Below, piece by piece: positions 23,167 to 29,903 of a DNA stretch of 42,526 bases. The notes below the pieces were generated by a model. It had not been told where the DNA came from. It was given only the letters and a program-made list of their open reading frames with translations, and made no database searches. Origin of the DNA: a virus. Positions within the stretch are counted from its first letter, which is position 1; every line of letters begins with the position of its first letter. The stretch spans positions 1 through 42,526 of IMG/VR virus record IMGVR_UViG_3300003323_000375; one strand, written 5' to 3'. Position numbers and translations under genes: made by a program.

Positions 23167-23320
23167 TGCACTTATCAAGTGGCTTCTTAAGCTCAAGGTT
23201 ACAAGCCTTGACAAGAAGATTCAGCTAGAAAAGGTTTATGGTGAAGCTAAGGTTCAGGCCGAAAAGCTTCGTAATGAACTAGAAGCAGCACTTAAGGCAA
23301 TTCGCGAGAAGTCTCAGTGA
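23159..23320 (+). CDS. Unknown coiled-coil protein
   Basis: A 53-aa protein with a hydrophobic start (MIDALIKWLLKLKV) then a charged coiled coil (EAKVQAEKLRNELEAALKAI). GGGAGGTG precedes the ATG at 23159. It looks membrane-proximal or oligomeric. Function unknown. Confidence 0.62.
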   Translation: MIDALIKWLLKLKVTSLDKKIQLEKVYGEAKVQAEKLRNELEAALKAIREKSQ

Positions 23321-23529
23321 ACGAAAAGAAAAAGCGTTTAATTGCGACAACCCAGCATGAAATTGCGCAGGAGGTACGGGATACCATTATCACTTTTAGG
23401 CGGTATGGTATCCCGTATACCACCGAAACAACTCAGATCTTCTTCAAAAGAATGGAAGAGATCGTAGATATATGGATACAAGTAGAAAAGACAGATTTTG
23501 ATGGTAGAGAATCAACACCGACTGATTAA
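23317..23529 (+). CDS. Unknown small protein before the Acb2-like gene
   Basis: A 70-aa protein, GTG start overlapping the previous TGA. Basic N-terminus, then helices (ATTQHEIAQEVRDTIITFRR). Its end overlaps the Acb2/Tad1-like gene by 29 nt, so the two are tightly coupled. No family recognised. Confidence 0.6.
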   Translation: MNEKKKRLIATTQHEIAQEVRDTIITFRRYGIPYTTETTQIFFKRMEEIVDIWIQVEKTDFDGRESTPTD

Positions 23530-23737
23530 GGGATATGCAGACCTAGATCAGGCAGATATTGATGCAATCAATGCAATTAAGGACCAGCTTTCACAGTTTG
23601 CAGATCTTTGGTTTAAGATTAGAGACAGTCGTGATGTGAACATGCGCTGGATGAATATCGCTAAAACACATCTTGAAGAGGGTGCAGCAGCTTTTGTTAA
23701 AGCGGTTGCCAAGGGAGAAAGTCCGTTCGACGAATGA
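23501..23737 (+). CDS. Acb2/Tad1-like anti-CBASS cyclic-nucleotide sponge (putative)
   Basis: A 78-aa two-helix protein. The N-terminus NQHRLIKGYADLDQADIDAI, then NAIKDQLSQFADLWFKI, and later NIAKTHLEEGAAAFVKAVAK matches the pattern I know for Acb2/Tad1 hairpin-domain proteins (HR-x-I-x-GY-x-x-L ... N-x-I-K ... RW-x-x-IA-x-T-x-L). In Acb2 of Pseudomonas phage PaMx33, Tyr11 and Lys26 contact the bound nucleotide; here Tyr12 and Lys27 keep the same 15-residue spacing. The Thr two positions after that Lys is Gln here. Acb2 forms hexamers that soak up CBASS cyclic di- and trinucleotides. Thoeris (Tad1-type) ligands are an alternative. Family call from memory, not a search. Confidence 0.62.
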   Translation: MVENQHRLIKGYADLDQADIDAINAIKDQLSQFADLWFKIRDSRDVNMRWMNIAKTHLEEGAAAFVKAVAKGESPFDE

Positions 23738-24093
23738 CACTTGAAGACTTTGTAGAAAAGCTAAAAGAACTAGAAGAAGATGAAAGCCCAGTAAACCTTA
23801 TTTGGGATGGTGAAGGTTCAGACTTCACTATTGTTGATAGGGAAGAAGGGGCATGGGAAAGCCGTTGGGGTATTGGTAAGGAATACGTTCTACAGTTCCC
23901 GCCAGTTAAGCCACAATTGCTACCACGTTTCCTACGTGTAAGTTGGGAATCTGGTGCTACCGAAATGCAGGAAGATCACCCCGCTGGTACCGAATGGGTT
24001 GAGGTCTTTCCGCAAGAAAAGACAGTTACAGTCTATGTAACTAAAAAGCACGATGACAAGAAGATAGAAACAACCACTATCCCTTTGTTCTGA
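23734..24093 (+). CDS. Unknown protein after the Acb2-like gene
   Basis: A 119-aa acidic protein, ATGA overlap with the Acb2-like stop. A helical start (MTLEDFVEKLKELEEDESPV), then beta strands (FLRVSWESGATEMQEDHPAG, VTVYVTKKHDDKKIETTTIP). The tight coupling suggests a shared task. No family recognised. Confidence 0.68.
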   Translation: MTLEDFVEKLKELEEDESPVNLIWDGEGSDFTIVDREEGAWESRWGIGKEYVLQFPPVKPQLLPRFLRVSWESGATEMQEDHPAGTEWVEVFPQEKTVTVYVTKKHDDKKIETTTIPLF

Positions 24094-24137
24094 TGTGCGA
24101 TTGCAAATACTGACGTCAAATAAAAAGGAGGTGCAAT

Positions 24138-24299
24138 ATGGCGAACACCGACAAGGCTATTGAGAACGCAGAAAAGCACTTGGAATATTTGGTTCAGCAA
24201 TTGGCAGAGGCAGATCGTACAAATGTGATTGCAGCGGCCGATGATGTACTAAAACTAGTCAAGGTAATTGAAGTCCTCAAGGGAGATAGAAATGCCTAA
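24138..24299 (+). CDS. Unknown 53-aa helical protein
   Basis: Starts MANTDKAIENAEKHLEYLVQ with a perfect AAAGGAGGTG ribosome site, the strongest in this block, so probably well expressed. Two amphipathic helices in all. Its end overlaps the next gene by 8 nt. Confidence 0.72.
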   Translation: MANTDKAIENAEKHLEYLVQQLAEADRTNVIAAADDVLKLVKVIEVLKGDRNA

Positions 24300-24414
24300 A
24301 AAGGGTAAAGCAACAACACCCATTTATAGAGATGTCGTGGCAACTACTACGGCAAGCTGGCCGAATGTAGATCCTGATTCTAAGAAGAAACCAAAAGGAA
24401 AGAAGCAAAAATGA
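24292..24414 (+). CDS. Unknown 40-aa basic peptide
   Basis: MPKKGKATTPIYRDVV... ending DSKKKPKGKKQK, 12 or more Lys/Arg and no hydrophobic core; GGGAGATAGA precedes the ATG. It ends with an ATGA overlap into the next gene. Likely a nucleic-acid-binding or host-binding tail-like peptide. Confidence 0.6.
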   Translation: MPKKGKATTPIYRDVVATTTASWPNVDPDSKKKPKGKKQK

Positions 24415-24713
24415 GTAATAAGGAACGTGCTCTTGCACGACTTAAGTACCGAATTGAAGCCCTAGCAGATCGCTTTGATAAGGCGAGTGACAATGAAGCT
24501 ACTGATGTGGCAAAGAAGATTAATATCTATGGACGCCTTGCCGAAGTCCTTCGCAATGAAATTGCAATTGAAAAGGCTGAAGAGAATAAGCCAGCACAGG
24601 ATGCACCAAAGCCAGTAAATACATTTGGGGCTCCAGAGCCATATCCCGTTAGTTACGGTAGCTATGGCCACGGTCAATACGGAATTCGCGGTGGAGAAGA
24701 CCTAAGTTGGTAA
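24411..24713 (+). CDS. Unknown protein with Gly/Tyr-rich tail
   Basis: A 100-aa protein. Residues 1-60 are basic/charged helices (RALARLKYRIEALADRFDKA). Residues ~60-100 are Pro then Gly/Tyr-rich (EPYPVSYGSYGHGQYGIRGG), a low-complexity sequence of the type that can self-associate. Function unknown. Confidence 0.65.
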   Translation: MSNKERALARLKYRIEALADRFDKASDNEATDVAKKINIYGRLAEVLRNEIAIEKAEENKPAQDAPKPVNTFGAPEPYPVSYGSYGHGQYGIRGGEDLSW

Positions 24714-24892
24714 ATATCGCAAAACAGCTTCTAGAAACTCAAATCAATAGACTAAAAAGACAAATTGAAGAACTGGATGCTGAATGCGAGCCCAATTCTA
24801 TTTTGCTGGAATCACAAATAATTGGTCGCAAGGAAGCATACCTGGCTGAACTTGAGATGAAGCAAAAGGAATTTGACAATTGGGAGGAGTGA
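24707..24892 (+). CDS. Unknown coiled-coil protein
   Basis: A 61-aa protein, TTG start at 24707 with GGAGAAGA upstream. Heptads (LLETQINRLKRQIEELDAEC). The terminator hairpin at 24897 follows its stop by 5 nt. Confidence 0.62.
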   Translation: MVNIAKQLLETQINRLKRQIEELDAECEPNSILLESQIIGRKEAYLAELEMKQKEFDNWEE

Positions 24893-24896
24893 AAGG

Positions 24897-24918
24897 GGGA
24901 CCTACGGGTCCCTTTTTT
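24897..24918 (+). terminator. Terminator with UACG tetraloop
   Basis: GGGACC-TACG-GGTCCC followed by TTTTTT. The C(UACG)G loop is the very stable UNCG tetraloop. It stands between a TGA at 24892 and an ATG at 24922, so most transcripts probably stop here and the next gene is read at a lower level or from another start. Confidence 0.85.
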
Positions 24919-24921
24919 ACA

Positions 24922-25131
24922 ATGGAAGACATTAAAGAAGTAGCGAATAAAATTAAAGCTGCAAGGGCAGCGGTACAGCATTCCTTGGAAGTAATCAGAA
25001 TTGGGGGCGAGGTGAATTCTGATACTTACCAATGGCTATGCGGTCAGAATAGGGCATTCGGACATGTCTTATTGTGGCTACAAGAAGCAGATTTAATAGA
25101 AAGTATTAACGATGACCATAAGCAGGCATGA
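24922..25131 (+). CDS. Unknown helical protein behind a terminator
   Basis: A 69-aa protein (MEDIKEVANKIKAARAAVQH...). The ATG at 24922 has no ribosome site. A GTG at 24889 would overlap the preceding TGA (GTGA) and add 11 residues encoded by the terminator hairpin itself. Either start is possible. All helical. Function unknown. Confidence 0.6.
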   Translation: MEDIKEVANKIKAARAAVQHSLEVIRIGGEVNSDTYQWLCGQNRAFGHVLLWLQEADLIESINDDHKQA

Positions 25132-25342
25132 TTGCCAAGAACGCTATGATCGAATAAAAGTCTTATTGGATGCTATTTGTGATGAGATAGCTTCAATAGA
25201 GCATGACTGGCTACTTAGTAACGCATCAGAGATGCCGGGTCGACTAGCCACACTGTGGGATCTGAAAACCAGGTACAGCCTGGAAAAGATCCACATGGAA
25301 TCTGAATTTAAGAATATACTTAAGGGAATTGAGAACGACTGA
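25112..25342 (+). CDS. Unknown helical protein
   Basis: A 76-aa protein (MTISRHDCQERYDRIKVLLD...), start inside the end of the previous gene. Two to three helices, mixed charge (IASIEHDWLLSNASEMPGRL). No family recognised. Confidence 0.6.
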   Translation: MTISRHDCQERYDRIKVLLDAICDEIASIEHDWLLSNASEMPGRLATLWDLKTRYSLEKIHMESEFKNILKGIEND

Positions 25343-25557
25343 TGTCTACAGTTGTATTTCGCGGGGGTCCCGCAGACGGAAGAGTCGAATTTAAAGAAGA
25401 TGATCCATATACACTCATGTTTACTGGGTTTGTAAATGCTAATGAAGGCCCATTCTTTAAACCATCAGCCTATACGACAATAACTTGCGAATATAGACGA
25501 ACCAATGAATTGAATAGTCGTGGAGAGCTTATTTACGATTTCATTCGGGAGTTCTGA
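25342..25557 (+). CDS. Unknown small beta protein
   Basis: A 71-aa protein starting MSTVVFRGGPADGRVEFKED, a start common among unassigned actinobacterial and phage proteins. ATGA-type overlaps on both sides. Function unknown. Confidence 0.65.
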   Translation: MSTVVFRGGPADGRVEFKEDDPYTLMFTGFVNANEGPFFKPSAYTTITCEYRRTNELNSRGELIYDFIREF

Positions 25558-25823
25558 TGCGTGTAAGACGTAATGCAAGAGTAGTTGTACTAGTAGAACT
25601 TGACGATGGGGAAATTCGAGCCATTGACGGAAACGGCAATGTGGAAATAGAAAGTTTTCGCGAACCTGATCAATATTGGGAGATTGGTTATAATCCAGCT
25701 TTTGCGAATCCTTTGCAAACCAGAATCACTGTAGATATCGTAGGTAAGTGGACAATGTACGCGGGAGCTTATCCGAAAGAAACATCCGAGGAACTAGAGG
25801 AGCGTAAGCAAATTGAGCGATAA
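25557..25823 (+). CDS. Unknown small beta protein
   Basis: An 88-aa protein (MRVRRNARVVVLVELDDGEI...), beta-rich, then a helical acidic end (YPKETSEELEERKQIER). The ATG overlaps the previous stop. The early VVVLVELDDGEIRAIDG looks like a small barrel. No family recognised. Confidence 0.62.
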   Translation: MRVRRNARVVVLVELDDGEIRAIDGNGNVEIESFREPDQYWEIGYNPAFANPLQTRITVDIVGKWTMYAGAYPKETSEELEERKQIER

Positions 25824-26196
25824 GAAATACGCCGGAATCTGGAAAAGGCAACTGTTAACCCGGGACGGAAAGCTGATTGTAGCTACTGCTGCTGAATGGT
25901 ACCTGTTTGAAGGAAATGGATTTGATTTAGTAGAGGTGACTGTTGAGGTTACCGGACAGGTTGCCTTGAAAGCATGCCTAGAACTTGAACATGCTACACC
26001 CTATCCAAAGCTTATGATCTTTCAAGGTGGAGAATTGAATGGTGAAAATCTTCGCTTAGATGAAAATAAACAAATTCCATTACAGCACAGGCACTATCGT
26101 GCAGACGCCGGAATAACTGAAATTTATAGGTTGGATAGGTACACCGATTCAGATTACTTCTATGAAATAGATGAGGTTATTTACGATGAAAAATGA
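25813..26196 (+). CDS. Unknown protein
   Basis: A 127-aa protein, TTG start with GGAG upstream. A central FQGGELNGENLRLDENKQIP repeats the GG-x-x-NG/DG pattern of the 25342 gene (FRGGPADGRVEFKEDD), so the two may be distant paralogs. The end is beta-rich and acidic (YTDSDYFYEIDEVIYDEK). Confidence 0.65.
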   Translation: MSDKKYAGIWKRQLLTRDGKLIVATAAEWYLFEGNGFDLVEVTVEVTGQVALKACLELEHATPYPKLMIFQGGELNGENLRLDENKQIPLQHRHYRADAGITEIYRLDRYTDSDYFYEIDEVIYDEK

Positions 26197-26494
26197 ACGA
26201 CTTATAGCCTGGCTGGAAAATGAAATAGCGATAGCAAGAAGACTTGCTCAGCATTATGAAAATGAACCTGATTCGCTATACAACTACGCTTTCTTTGAAG
26301 GACGCGAAGTAATGGCTCAGATGGTAATTGATAACCTAAGAAACGTACCAAAGGCAGGAGACAGGGTAGAAGACGGCGGCCAAATGGGAACATTGGTTAG
26401 ATGCTACGAATGTAGCGGAGACGGCTTATTGCATAAGCCAGATCACATGCCAGAACCTATCGCACCGGAAGATACCGAGGAAACCAGTGACTGA
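26186..26494 (+). CDS. Unknown protein with CxxC-like site
   Basis: A 102-aa protein. The ATG at 26186 (GAGG 8 nt upstream) is preferred over one five codons earlier. It starts MKNERLIAWLENEIAIARRL; the middle has FEGREVMAQMVIDNLRNVPK, and a CYECSGDGLLHKPDH segment resembles half of a DnaJ-type zinc finger. Function unknown. Confidence 0.65.
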   Translation: MKNERLIAWLENEIAIARRLAQHYENEPDSLYNYAFFEGREVMAQMVIDNLRNVPKAGDRVEDGGQMGTLVRCYECSGDGLLHKPDHMPEPIAPEDTEETSD

Positions 26495-26690
26495 CTATCC
26501 AGGATTCAACGACAAGACAAAAATAGAAAGCGTCGAAGACGTAATAGAACTTATTGAGTACTTCGCGGGACAATTCGAAAAGGTATACGAGGATCAATTG
26601 TATAGCCTGGATACCAGGCGAGACGCCAAAATGGGTCACGCTACTTGCGACATGATTATCCAGCGCATTCAAAAACTATACGGAGTTTGA
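26487..26690 (+). CDS. Unknown small acidic protein
   Basis: A 67-aa protein, GTG start overlapping the previous end, with GAGG upstream. Helical, acidic (KIESVEDVIELIEYFAGQFE). No family recognised. Confidence 0.6.
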   Translation: MTDYPGFNDKTKIESVEDVIELIEYFAGQFEKVYEDQLYSLDTRRDAKMGHATCDMIIQRIQKLYGV

Positions 26691-26691
26691 T

Positions 26692-26841
26692 ATGGGTATC
26701 GTAGCTTGCGGAAATTACAAGCATCCAAAAGGTGCGTGGCATAATGCCACACCATTAGCGCCAGGTTGGCGACTTATAGAGCGATACAAGCAGTACCGAA
26801 ATAAAAAGAAATGGGGATGCAATTGTCATCGGAACCAATAG
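26692..26841 (+). CDS. Unknown 49-aa basic protein
   Basis: Starts MGIVACGNYKHPKGAWHNAT, with a basic end RNKKKWGCNCHRNQ and Cys/His residues that could bind a metal. It begins one base after the previous stop; CGGAG is 7 nt before. It overlaps the next gene by 31 nt. Confidence 0.55.
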   Translation: MGIVACGNYKHPKGAWHNATPLAPGWRLIERYKQYRNKKKWGCNCHRNQ

Positions 26842-27035
26842 ATTGCCGTAGTGAAGAAGGCATAACCATTGGCCTAATAGACGGAATCATCAGCATCGCG
26901 CGGGTTTTGGCAAAAAGAGATATACATGACCCAGCAGTAAAAGAAGCCCTAATGGATCTATGTATGGATGAAGACCTAAGTAAAATTATGAATGACGGAT
27001 TTTGGTTTCTAGAACAGGAGCATCAAAAACCATGA
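26811..27035 (+). CDS. Unknown acidic helical protein
   Basis: A 74-aa protein (MGMQLSSEPIDCRSEEGITI...), start ATG 26811 or the one two codons on. Helical (GLIDGIISIARVLAKRDIHD). Its stop overlaps the next ATG (ATGA). Confidence 0.6.
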   Translation: MGMQLSSEPIDCRSEEGITIGLIDGIISIARVLAKRDIHDPAVKEALMDLCMDEDLSKIMNDGFWFLEQEHQKP

Positions 27036-27205
27036 ATGAAGAAACACTAAAAGCATTTCGAGAATGGCTACAGGAACAGTCAGTCAAGGCGGATAGACAA
27101 TATCTAGACGCTGAGGAAAACAGCCGGGAGGAAGAATATTATCTTGGTGCCAGTGACGCATTTGATGATGTCATTTATCAACTGGATCAGCTATGCCAGA
27201 AATGA
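27032..27205 (+). CDS. Unknown acidic helical protein
   Basis: A 57-aa protein. The ATG at 27032 overlaps the preceding TGA and has GGAG upstream. It contains MNEETLKAFREWLQEQSVKA and EENSREEEYYLGASDAFDDV, a helical-hairpin pattern. Related in feel to its next neighbour (both end in acidic helices). Confidence 0.62.
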   Translation: MNEETLKAFREWLQEQSVKADRQYLDAEENSREEEYYLGASDAFDDVIYQLDQLCQK

Positions 27206-27405
27206 ACCTAGGCAATATGCCGCCACTTGAATTCATCGAATTCCTAGCAGCGGAACTAAAGCTTGATTATGACTTTTACATGACCAAGCTGGAAGATACA
27301 CCAAGTTCAAACTCTGCATTTGATTACCTCAGTGGGTATACGGATTACTGTGAGGAAACCGGCGGGTTGGTAGAACGTTATTTAAAGGAATATAAGAGTG
27401 AGTAA
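27193..27405 (+). CDS. Unknown acidic protein
   Basis: A 70-aa protein (MPEMNLGNMPPLEFIEFLAA...). Acidic helices; FDYLSGYTDYCEETGG in the centre. Overlaps both neighbours by a few bases. No family recognised. Confidence 0.6.
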   Translation: MPEMNLGNMPPLEFIEFLAAELKLDYDFYMTKLEDTPSSNSAFDYLSGYTDYCEETGGLVERYLKEYKSE

Positions 27406-27628
27406 TTTCGGAGATAGTGAACTAAGTAATATAAGACAGAGCCTAGAAGAAATAGAAGGCTACGGTAAAAAGATGGAGATGCATCTAAGTAGTACAGCCC
27501 GTTCATGGATAGAGCTTGATGCAACCTTACAGGCAATCAATTTCAATTTGAGTGAATTGCAGAAGCTGAAGAAGCTTCAAGCTGGATTAGACCCACTTGT
27601 TCCTGTCAATGAGCAACTAGGTAAATAG
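27398..27628 (+). CDS. Last gene of the plus block, coiled coil
   Basis: A 76-aa protein, GTG start. Heptads (SNIRQSLEEIEGYGKKMEMH) and L-rich second half (LQAINFNLSELQKLKKLQAG). It ends the plus-strand block; the convergent terminator lies ~190 nt downstream. Confidence 0.6.
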   Translation: MSNFGDSELSNIRQSLEEIEGYGKKMEMHLSSTARSWIELDATLQAINFNLSELQKLKKLQAGLDPLVPVNEQLGK

Positions 27629-28044
27629 TAACTTTTTATTCTAGACATTTTGAACAATATTTGTATTATGAGATGATGTACGTTCGCAAAAAATTTTTTC
27701 AATTTAATAGTGCGCACATAAACTAGAATAAGTATTAAGTGGGGGCCTTAAAAATCGCCAGGGGTTTTTGCATTTAGAATTGCAGGCCTATTAGCATTTT
27801 ATTTTTGAAAAAGAATGCACCCCTCCCTTTGTTTAATTGAGAGGGGTCATTCCAAAACCATTGTTTGTTTTCTATTTAATCCTTAAGATTATGCATAGTA
27901 GTAGAACTAGGAATGCAGTGTGTTGTATTGTGTAGTAATAAAATGGCTAATTAAATAAATCGCCGGGTAGGAATGCAATCCCTATTGTCTATCCTATATA
28001 GGTATAGGGTATATATAGATACTAGTATTGTATATGGGTATATA
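27629..28044. other. AT-rich convergent intergenic region
   Basis: About 415 bp between the last plus gene and the last minus gene. It holds a bidirectional terminator, two copies of TAGGAATGCA (near 27910 and 27969), and an AT palindrome-rich stretch with repeated TATATA/CTATAT steps (27990-28045). No gene is convincing. Confidence 0.7.
27813..27852. terminator. Bidirectional terminator
   Basis: GAATG-c-ACCCCTC pairs with GAGGGGT-CATTC (12 bp with one bulged base; loop about 15 nt). T-rich DNA lies on the plus side (TTGTTTGTTTTC) and T-rich sequence is read on the minus side (TTTTTCAAAAAT). It separates two converging operons. Confidence 0.75.
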
Positions 28045-28146
28045 TCACATAGCACTAATAAAGCTAATACAACTACCCAATACAAAGAACAATACCAATG
28101 CAATGATAATAATAAATACCGCGCGGACAATAGCTACCCTATTCAT
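28045..28146 (-). CDS. 33-aa single-pass membrane peptide
   Basis: MNRVAIVRAVFIIIIALVLF... with one hydrophobic segment over most of its length and a basic N-terminus, so probably N-in. GGAG is 8 nt before the ATG. It is the last minus gene of this block. Tiny membrane peptides like this can be holin/antiholin-like or block superinfection; nothing specific is seen. Confidence 0.6.
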   Translation of the reverse strand: MNRVAIVRAVFIIIIALVLFFVLGSCISFISAM

Positions 28147-28368
28147 ACATAGAACTCCATTCATGCTTATTGCATAATACCCCGGATTATTAGCTATTTA
28201 TTGTGTATAATGGAGAATAATGGCTTTTTATTGCGTTTATTGGCCGTGTTTTGTGCTTTTATTAATATCGGCAATAAACAATAACTATTCAGCCAATATA
28301 GCCTTTTCTTATATCCCCTATTGGTTATATGCCTATCCAATCATATATACCAACCACTATTCCCCATT

Positions 28369-28524
28369 CTACTGCTTATATAGCTTATTCAATACTTCTC
28401 TTAGTTCTTTATTGGCCTTATTGTCTTCTTCTATATCCCTAATCACACACCCCGCGAAATATACGGCTAGTACCAATAGCACTAATACAATAATGCCTAA
28501 TACACAATAAACAAAGATCTCCAT
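28369..28524 (-). CDS. 51-aa single-pass membrane protein
   Basis: MEIFVYCVLGIIVLVLLVLA..., one N-terminal membrane segment then a charged helical tail (RDIEEDNKANKELREVLNKL). The start is 3 nt after the preceding stop. It shows the same plan as its upstream neighbour (both begin MEI..G-I-IVL). Confidence 0.68.
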   Translation of the reverse strand: MEIFVYCVLGIIVLVLLVLAVYFAGCVIRDIEEDNKANKELREVLNKLYKQ

Positions 28525-28527
28525 ACC

Positions 28528-28731
28528 TTATTTCACCCCGCGCTTATTGTAGTATTCTAGGAAATCCTCAAAGCTAGCGTATTCATCCCTGTGTGCATCG
28601 TAGGCGTTAAGCTTGGCTATTGCCTGCTTATCATCCCGGTATTTGCTATACCACGCTATGCCTATATCCACTAGATCAAATATACGCTTAAGGCTTAAAT
28701 AGCCTAATACAATAATCCCTATAATCTCCAT
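28528..28731 (-). CDS. 67-aa membrane-anchored protein
   Basis: MEIIGIIVLGYLSLKRIFDL... an N-terminal membrane segment, then a soluble helical part (DDKQAIAKLNAYDAHRDEYA). It overlaps the neighbouring gene by one base. Together with the 28369 gene it may be an old duplication, since both start MEI followed by a short hydrophobic anchor. Confidence 0.66.
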   Translation of the reverse strand: MEIIGIIVLGYLSLKRIFDLVDIGIAWYSKYRDDKQAIAKLNAYDAHRDEYASFEDFLEYYNKRGVK

Positions 28732-28943
28732 TAGTCCACTTTATCCATACACACTAAGGTATAGGTAGTGAATCCACTAGGGAATGTACTAGTACCATGG
28801 TTACCGTTGATATTTACACACATTCCATTTACCCGCGCATATTCGACTTGGTTTAGGATTTGCATTTCATCCCAATTGGATTCAAACGACAACATAGCCC
28901 ATATCTCGTCATTCATGGTCACCAGCATGTAGCTACGCTCCAT
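28731..28943 (-). CDS. Unknown small protein
   Basis: A 70-aa protein (MERSYMLVTMNDEIWAMLSF...). ACGGAGG precedes the start. Mixed alpha/beta with a Gly/Ser/Thr loop (NINGNHGTSTFPSGFTTYTL). Function unknown. Its leader carries the hairpin element at 28982-29011. Confidence 0.66.
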   Translation of the reverse strand: MERSYMLVTMNDEIWAMLSFESNWDEMQILNQVEYARVNGMCVNINGNHGTSTFPSGFTTYTLVCMDKVD

Positions 28944-28981
28944 AGTTCCTCCGTCTCAAACGCTCTCTAACAAGATCAAAA

Positions 28982-29011
28982 CGGGGGTTGGGTCAACATA
29001 CCCAACCCCCG
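28982..29011 (-). terminator. Strong hairpin, UGAGAG-family relative
   Basis: CGGGGGTTGGGT / ACCCAACCCCCG, 12-bp perfect stem, loop of 6; minus-strand transcript continues UUUUGAUCUUGUUAGAGAG. The flanks (CTGTAGCG before, TTGTTAGAGAGC after) match those of the elements at 30831 and 34297, but the loop lacks UGAGAG. Confidence 0.75.
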
Positions 29012-29034
29012 CTAAAATCCCGCTACAGGGCTAC

Positions 29035-29265
29035 TCAGCCGGTAATCCGGCCGTCCCTTTGCCACTGCTCCCAGGCAGTGAGGATATAGACGAAACCATC
29101 ACCGTTCGCCTTGCGTTCATCCCGGTAAGCCTGCCAGGCAAGCGCAAACCGGGTTTTGTCGCTCTCCCGTGCCTTGCGCTCGATATCGTCAATGGGTGCG
29201 GGTTGTGCATCTAACCAACCCGTTGCCCATCGGTAAGCCGTTCCGAAATACTGATTTTCGTTCAT
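29035..29265 (-). CDS. Unknown small protein
   Basis: A 76-aa protein (MNENQYFGTAYRWATGWLDA...). The ATG at 29265 lies 1 nt after the preceding TGA, with GGGGAG upstream; an upstream GTG frame is less likely. Helical, W-rich end (ILTAWEQWQRDGRITG). No family recognised. Confidence 0.66.
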   Translation of the reverse strand: MNENQYFGTAYRWATGWLDAQPAPIDDIERKARESDKTRFALAWQAYRDERKANGDGFVYILTAWEQWQRDGRITG

Positions 29266-29266
29266 A

Positions 29267-29425
29267 TCAGTTTCGCTCCCCACGCTCAGCGGCGGCTACA
29301 TGCTCCATAGCCTCATCCGGAGTCATACCACTTGCAATTGCCTCACTCATTGCCGCAACCATGCGACGCTTAGAAAGCAAACGCGCTTTCTGGGCTGCCT
29401 TTTCCTCGGGAGTCATCTCAGCCAT
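29267..29425 (-). CDS. 52-aa helical protein
   Basis: MAEMTPEEKAAQKARLLSKR... with GAGGAG before the ATG. Two helices and a TPDEAMEHVAAAERGE segment like those of small phage regulators. It follows a terminator, so it may be made from its own transcript. Confidence 0.66.
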   Translation of the reverse strand: MAEMTPEEKAAQKARLLSKRRMVAAMSEAIASGMTPDEAMEHVAAAERGERN

Positions 29426-29442
29426 TATTTCTCCTCAGATAC

Positions 29443-29469
29443 GAAAAAAGCCGTCCCCGTAGGGACGGC
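29443..29469 (-). terminator. Rho-independent terminator
   Basis: GCCGTCCC-cgta-GGGACGGC, 8 bp, followed on the minus strand by UUUUUU (plus-strand A run at 29444-29449). Closes the transcript of the 29482-29619 gene. Confidence 0.82.
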
Positions 29470-29481
29470 CCTTTTCTCGTT

Positions 29482-29619
29482 TCAGTTACCCGGCTGGTCT
29501 TGAACCTTGCGGTACAGGTCCGGATTCTTTTTCTTAAGGTTTGCCATGATCCGGGCAGCGTCCCCAACACTCTTGGACTTTGCGATCTTTTTGTTGATCT
29601 GGTGAACCTTCTTAGACAT
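29482..29619 (-). CDS. 45-aa basic helical protein
   Basis: MSKKVHQINKKIAKSKSVGD..., start chosen at the ATG with GGGAGCAGGAA upstream. It has 14 Lys/Arg; ends PDLYRKVQDQPGN. Small basic helical proteins are often nucleic-acid binding; function unknown. Confidence 0.62.
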   Translation of the reverse strand: MSKKVHQINKKIAKSKSVGDAARIMANLKKKNPDLYRKVQDQPGN

Positions 29620-29717
29620 TTCCTGCTCCCACTCTGTAGTTTTTTGCTTGCAAAGCAAGCTTAACGCCATACAGAGATCAATTCAAGCGTTCTGCCAAAC
29701 TGTCCACTTTCTGTCAA

Positions 29718-29903
29718 TCAGGCAAATTCGATAATGTCGTAATCATGTGTGGTCACAGTAACGTAAGCGCGAAAACCAACATCAATGACAAAGCCAAAAA
29801 CGTCCGCAGACATTTGGATGACGTCAATCGCCGTACCGAAATAGACATGTGTTCTGTCCTCCCTATATCTGGCGACTACTTCTTTTCCCTTAAGGTTTGT
29901 CAC
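29718..29903 (-). CDS. Unknown small beta protein
   Basis: A 61-aa protein (MTNLKGKEVVARYREDRTHV...), beta-rich, SH3-like pattern (VARYREDRTHVYFGTAIDVI). ATGA overlap with the 29900 gene. Function unknown. Confidence 0.64.
   Translation of the reverse strand: MTNLKGKEVVARYREDRTHVYFGTAIDVIQMSADVFGFVIDVGFRAYVTVTTHDYDIIEFA

Noticed and set aside
27629-28044. CRISPR-like array in AT repeats
   Set aside because: Only two short 10-bp repeats and simple AT palindromes; no regular repeat-spacer unit.
28220-28510. Plus-strand 96-aa hydrophobic frame with a GGAG-like site
   Set aside because: It is antisense to the better-supported 28369-28524 membrane gene and lies in a minus-strand block; its composition is that of an AT-rich shadow frame.
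29500-29530. tRNA T-arm-like sequence AAGGTTCAAGACC on the minus strand
   Set aside because: No acceptor, D or anticodon arms fit around it, and it lies in the 29482-29619 gene. No tRNA was found elsewhere by eye.
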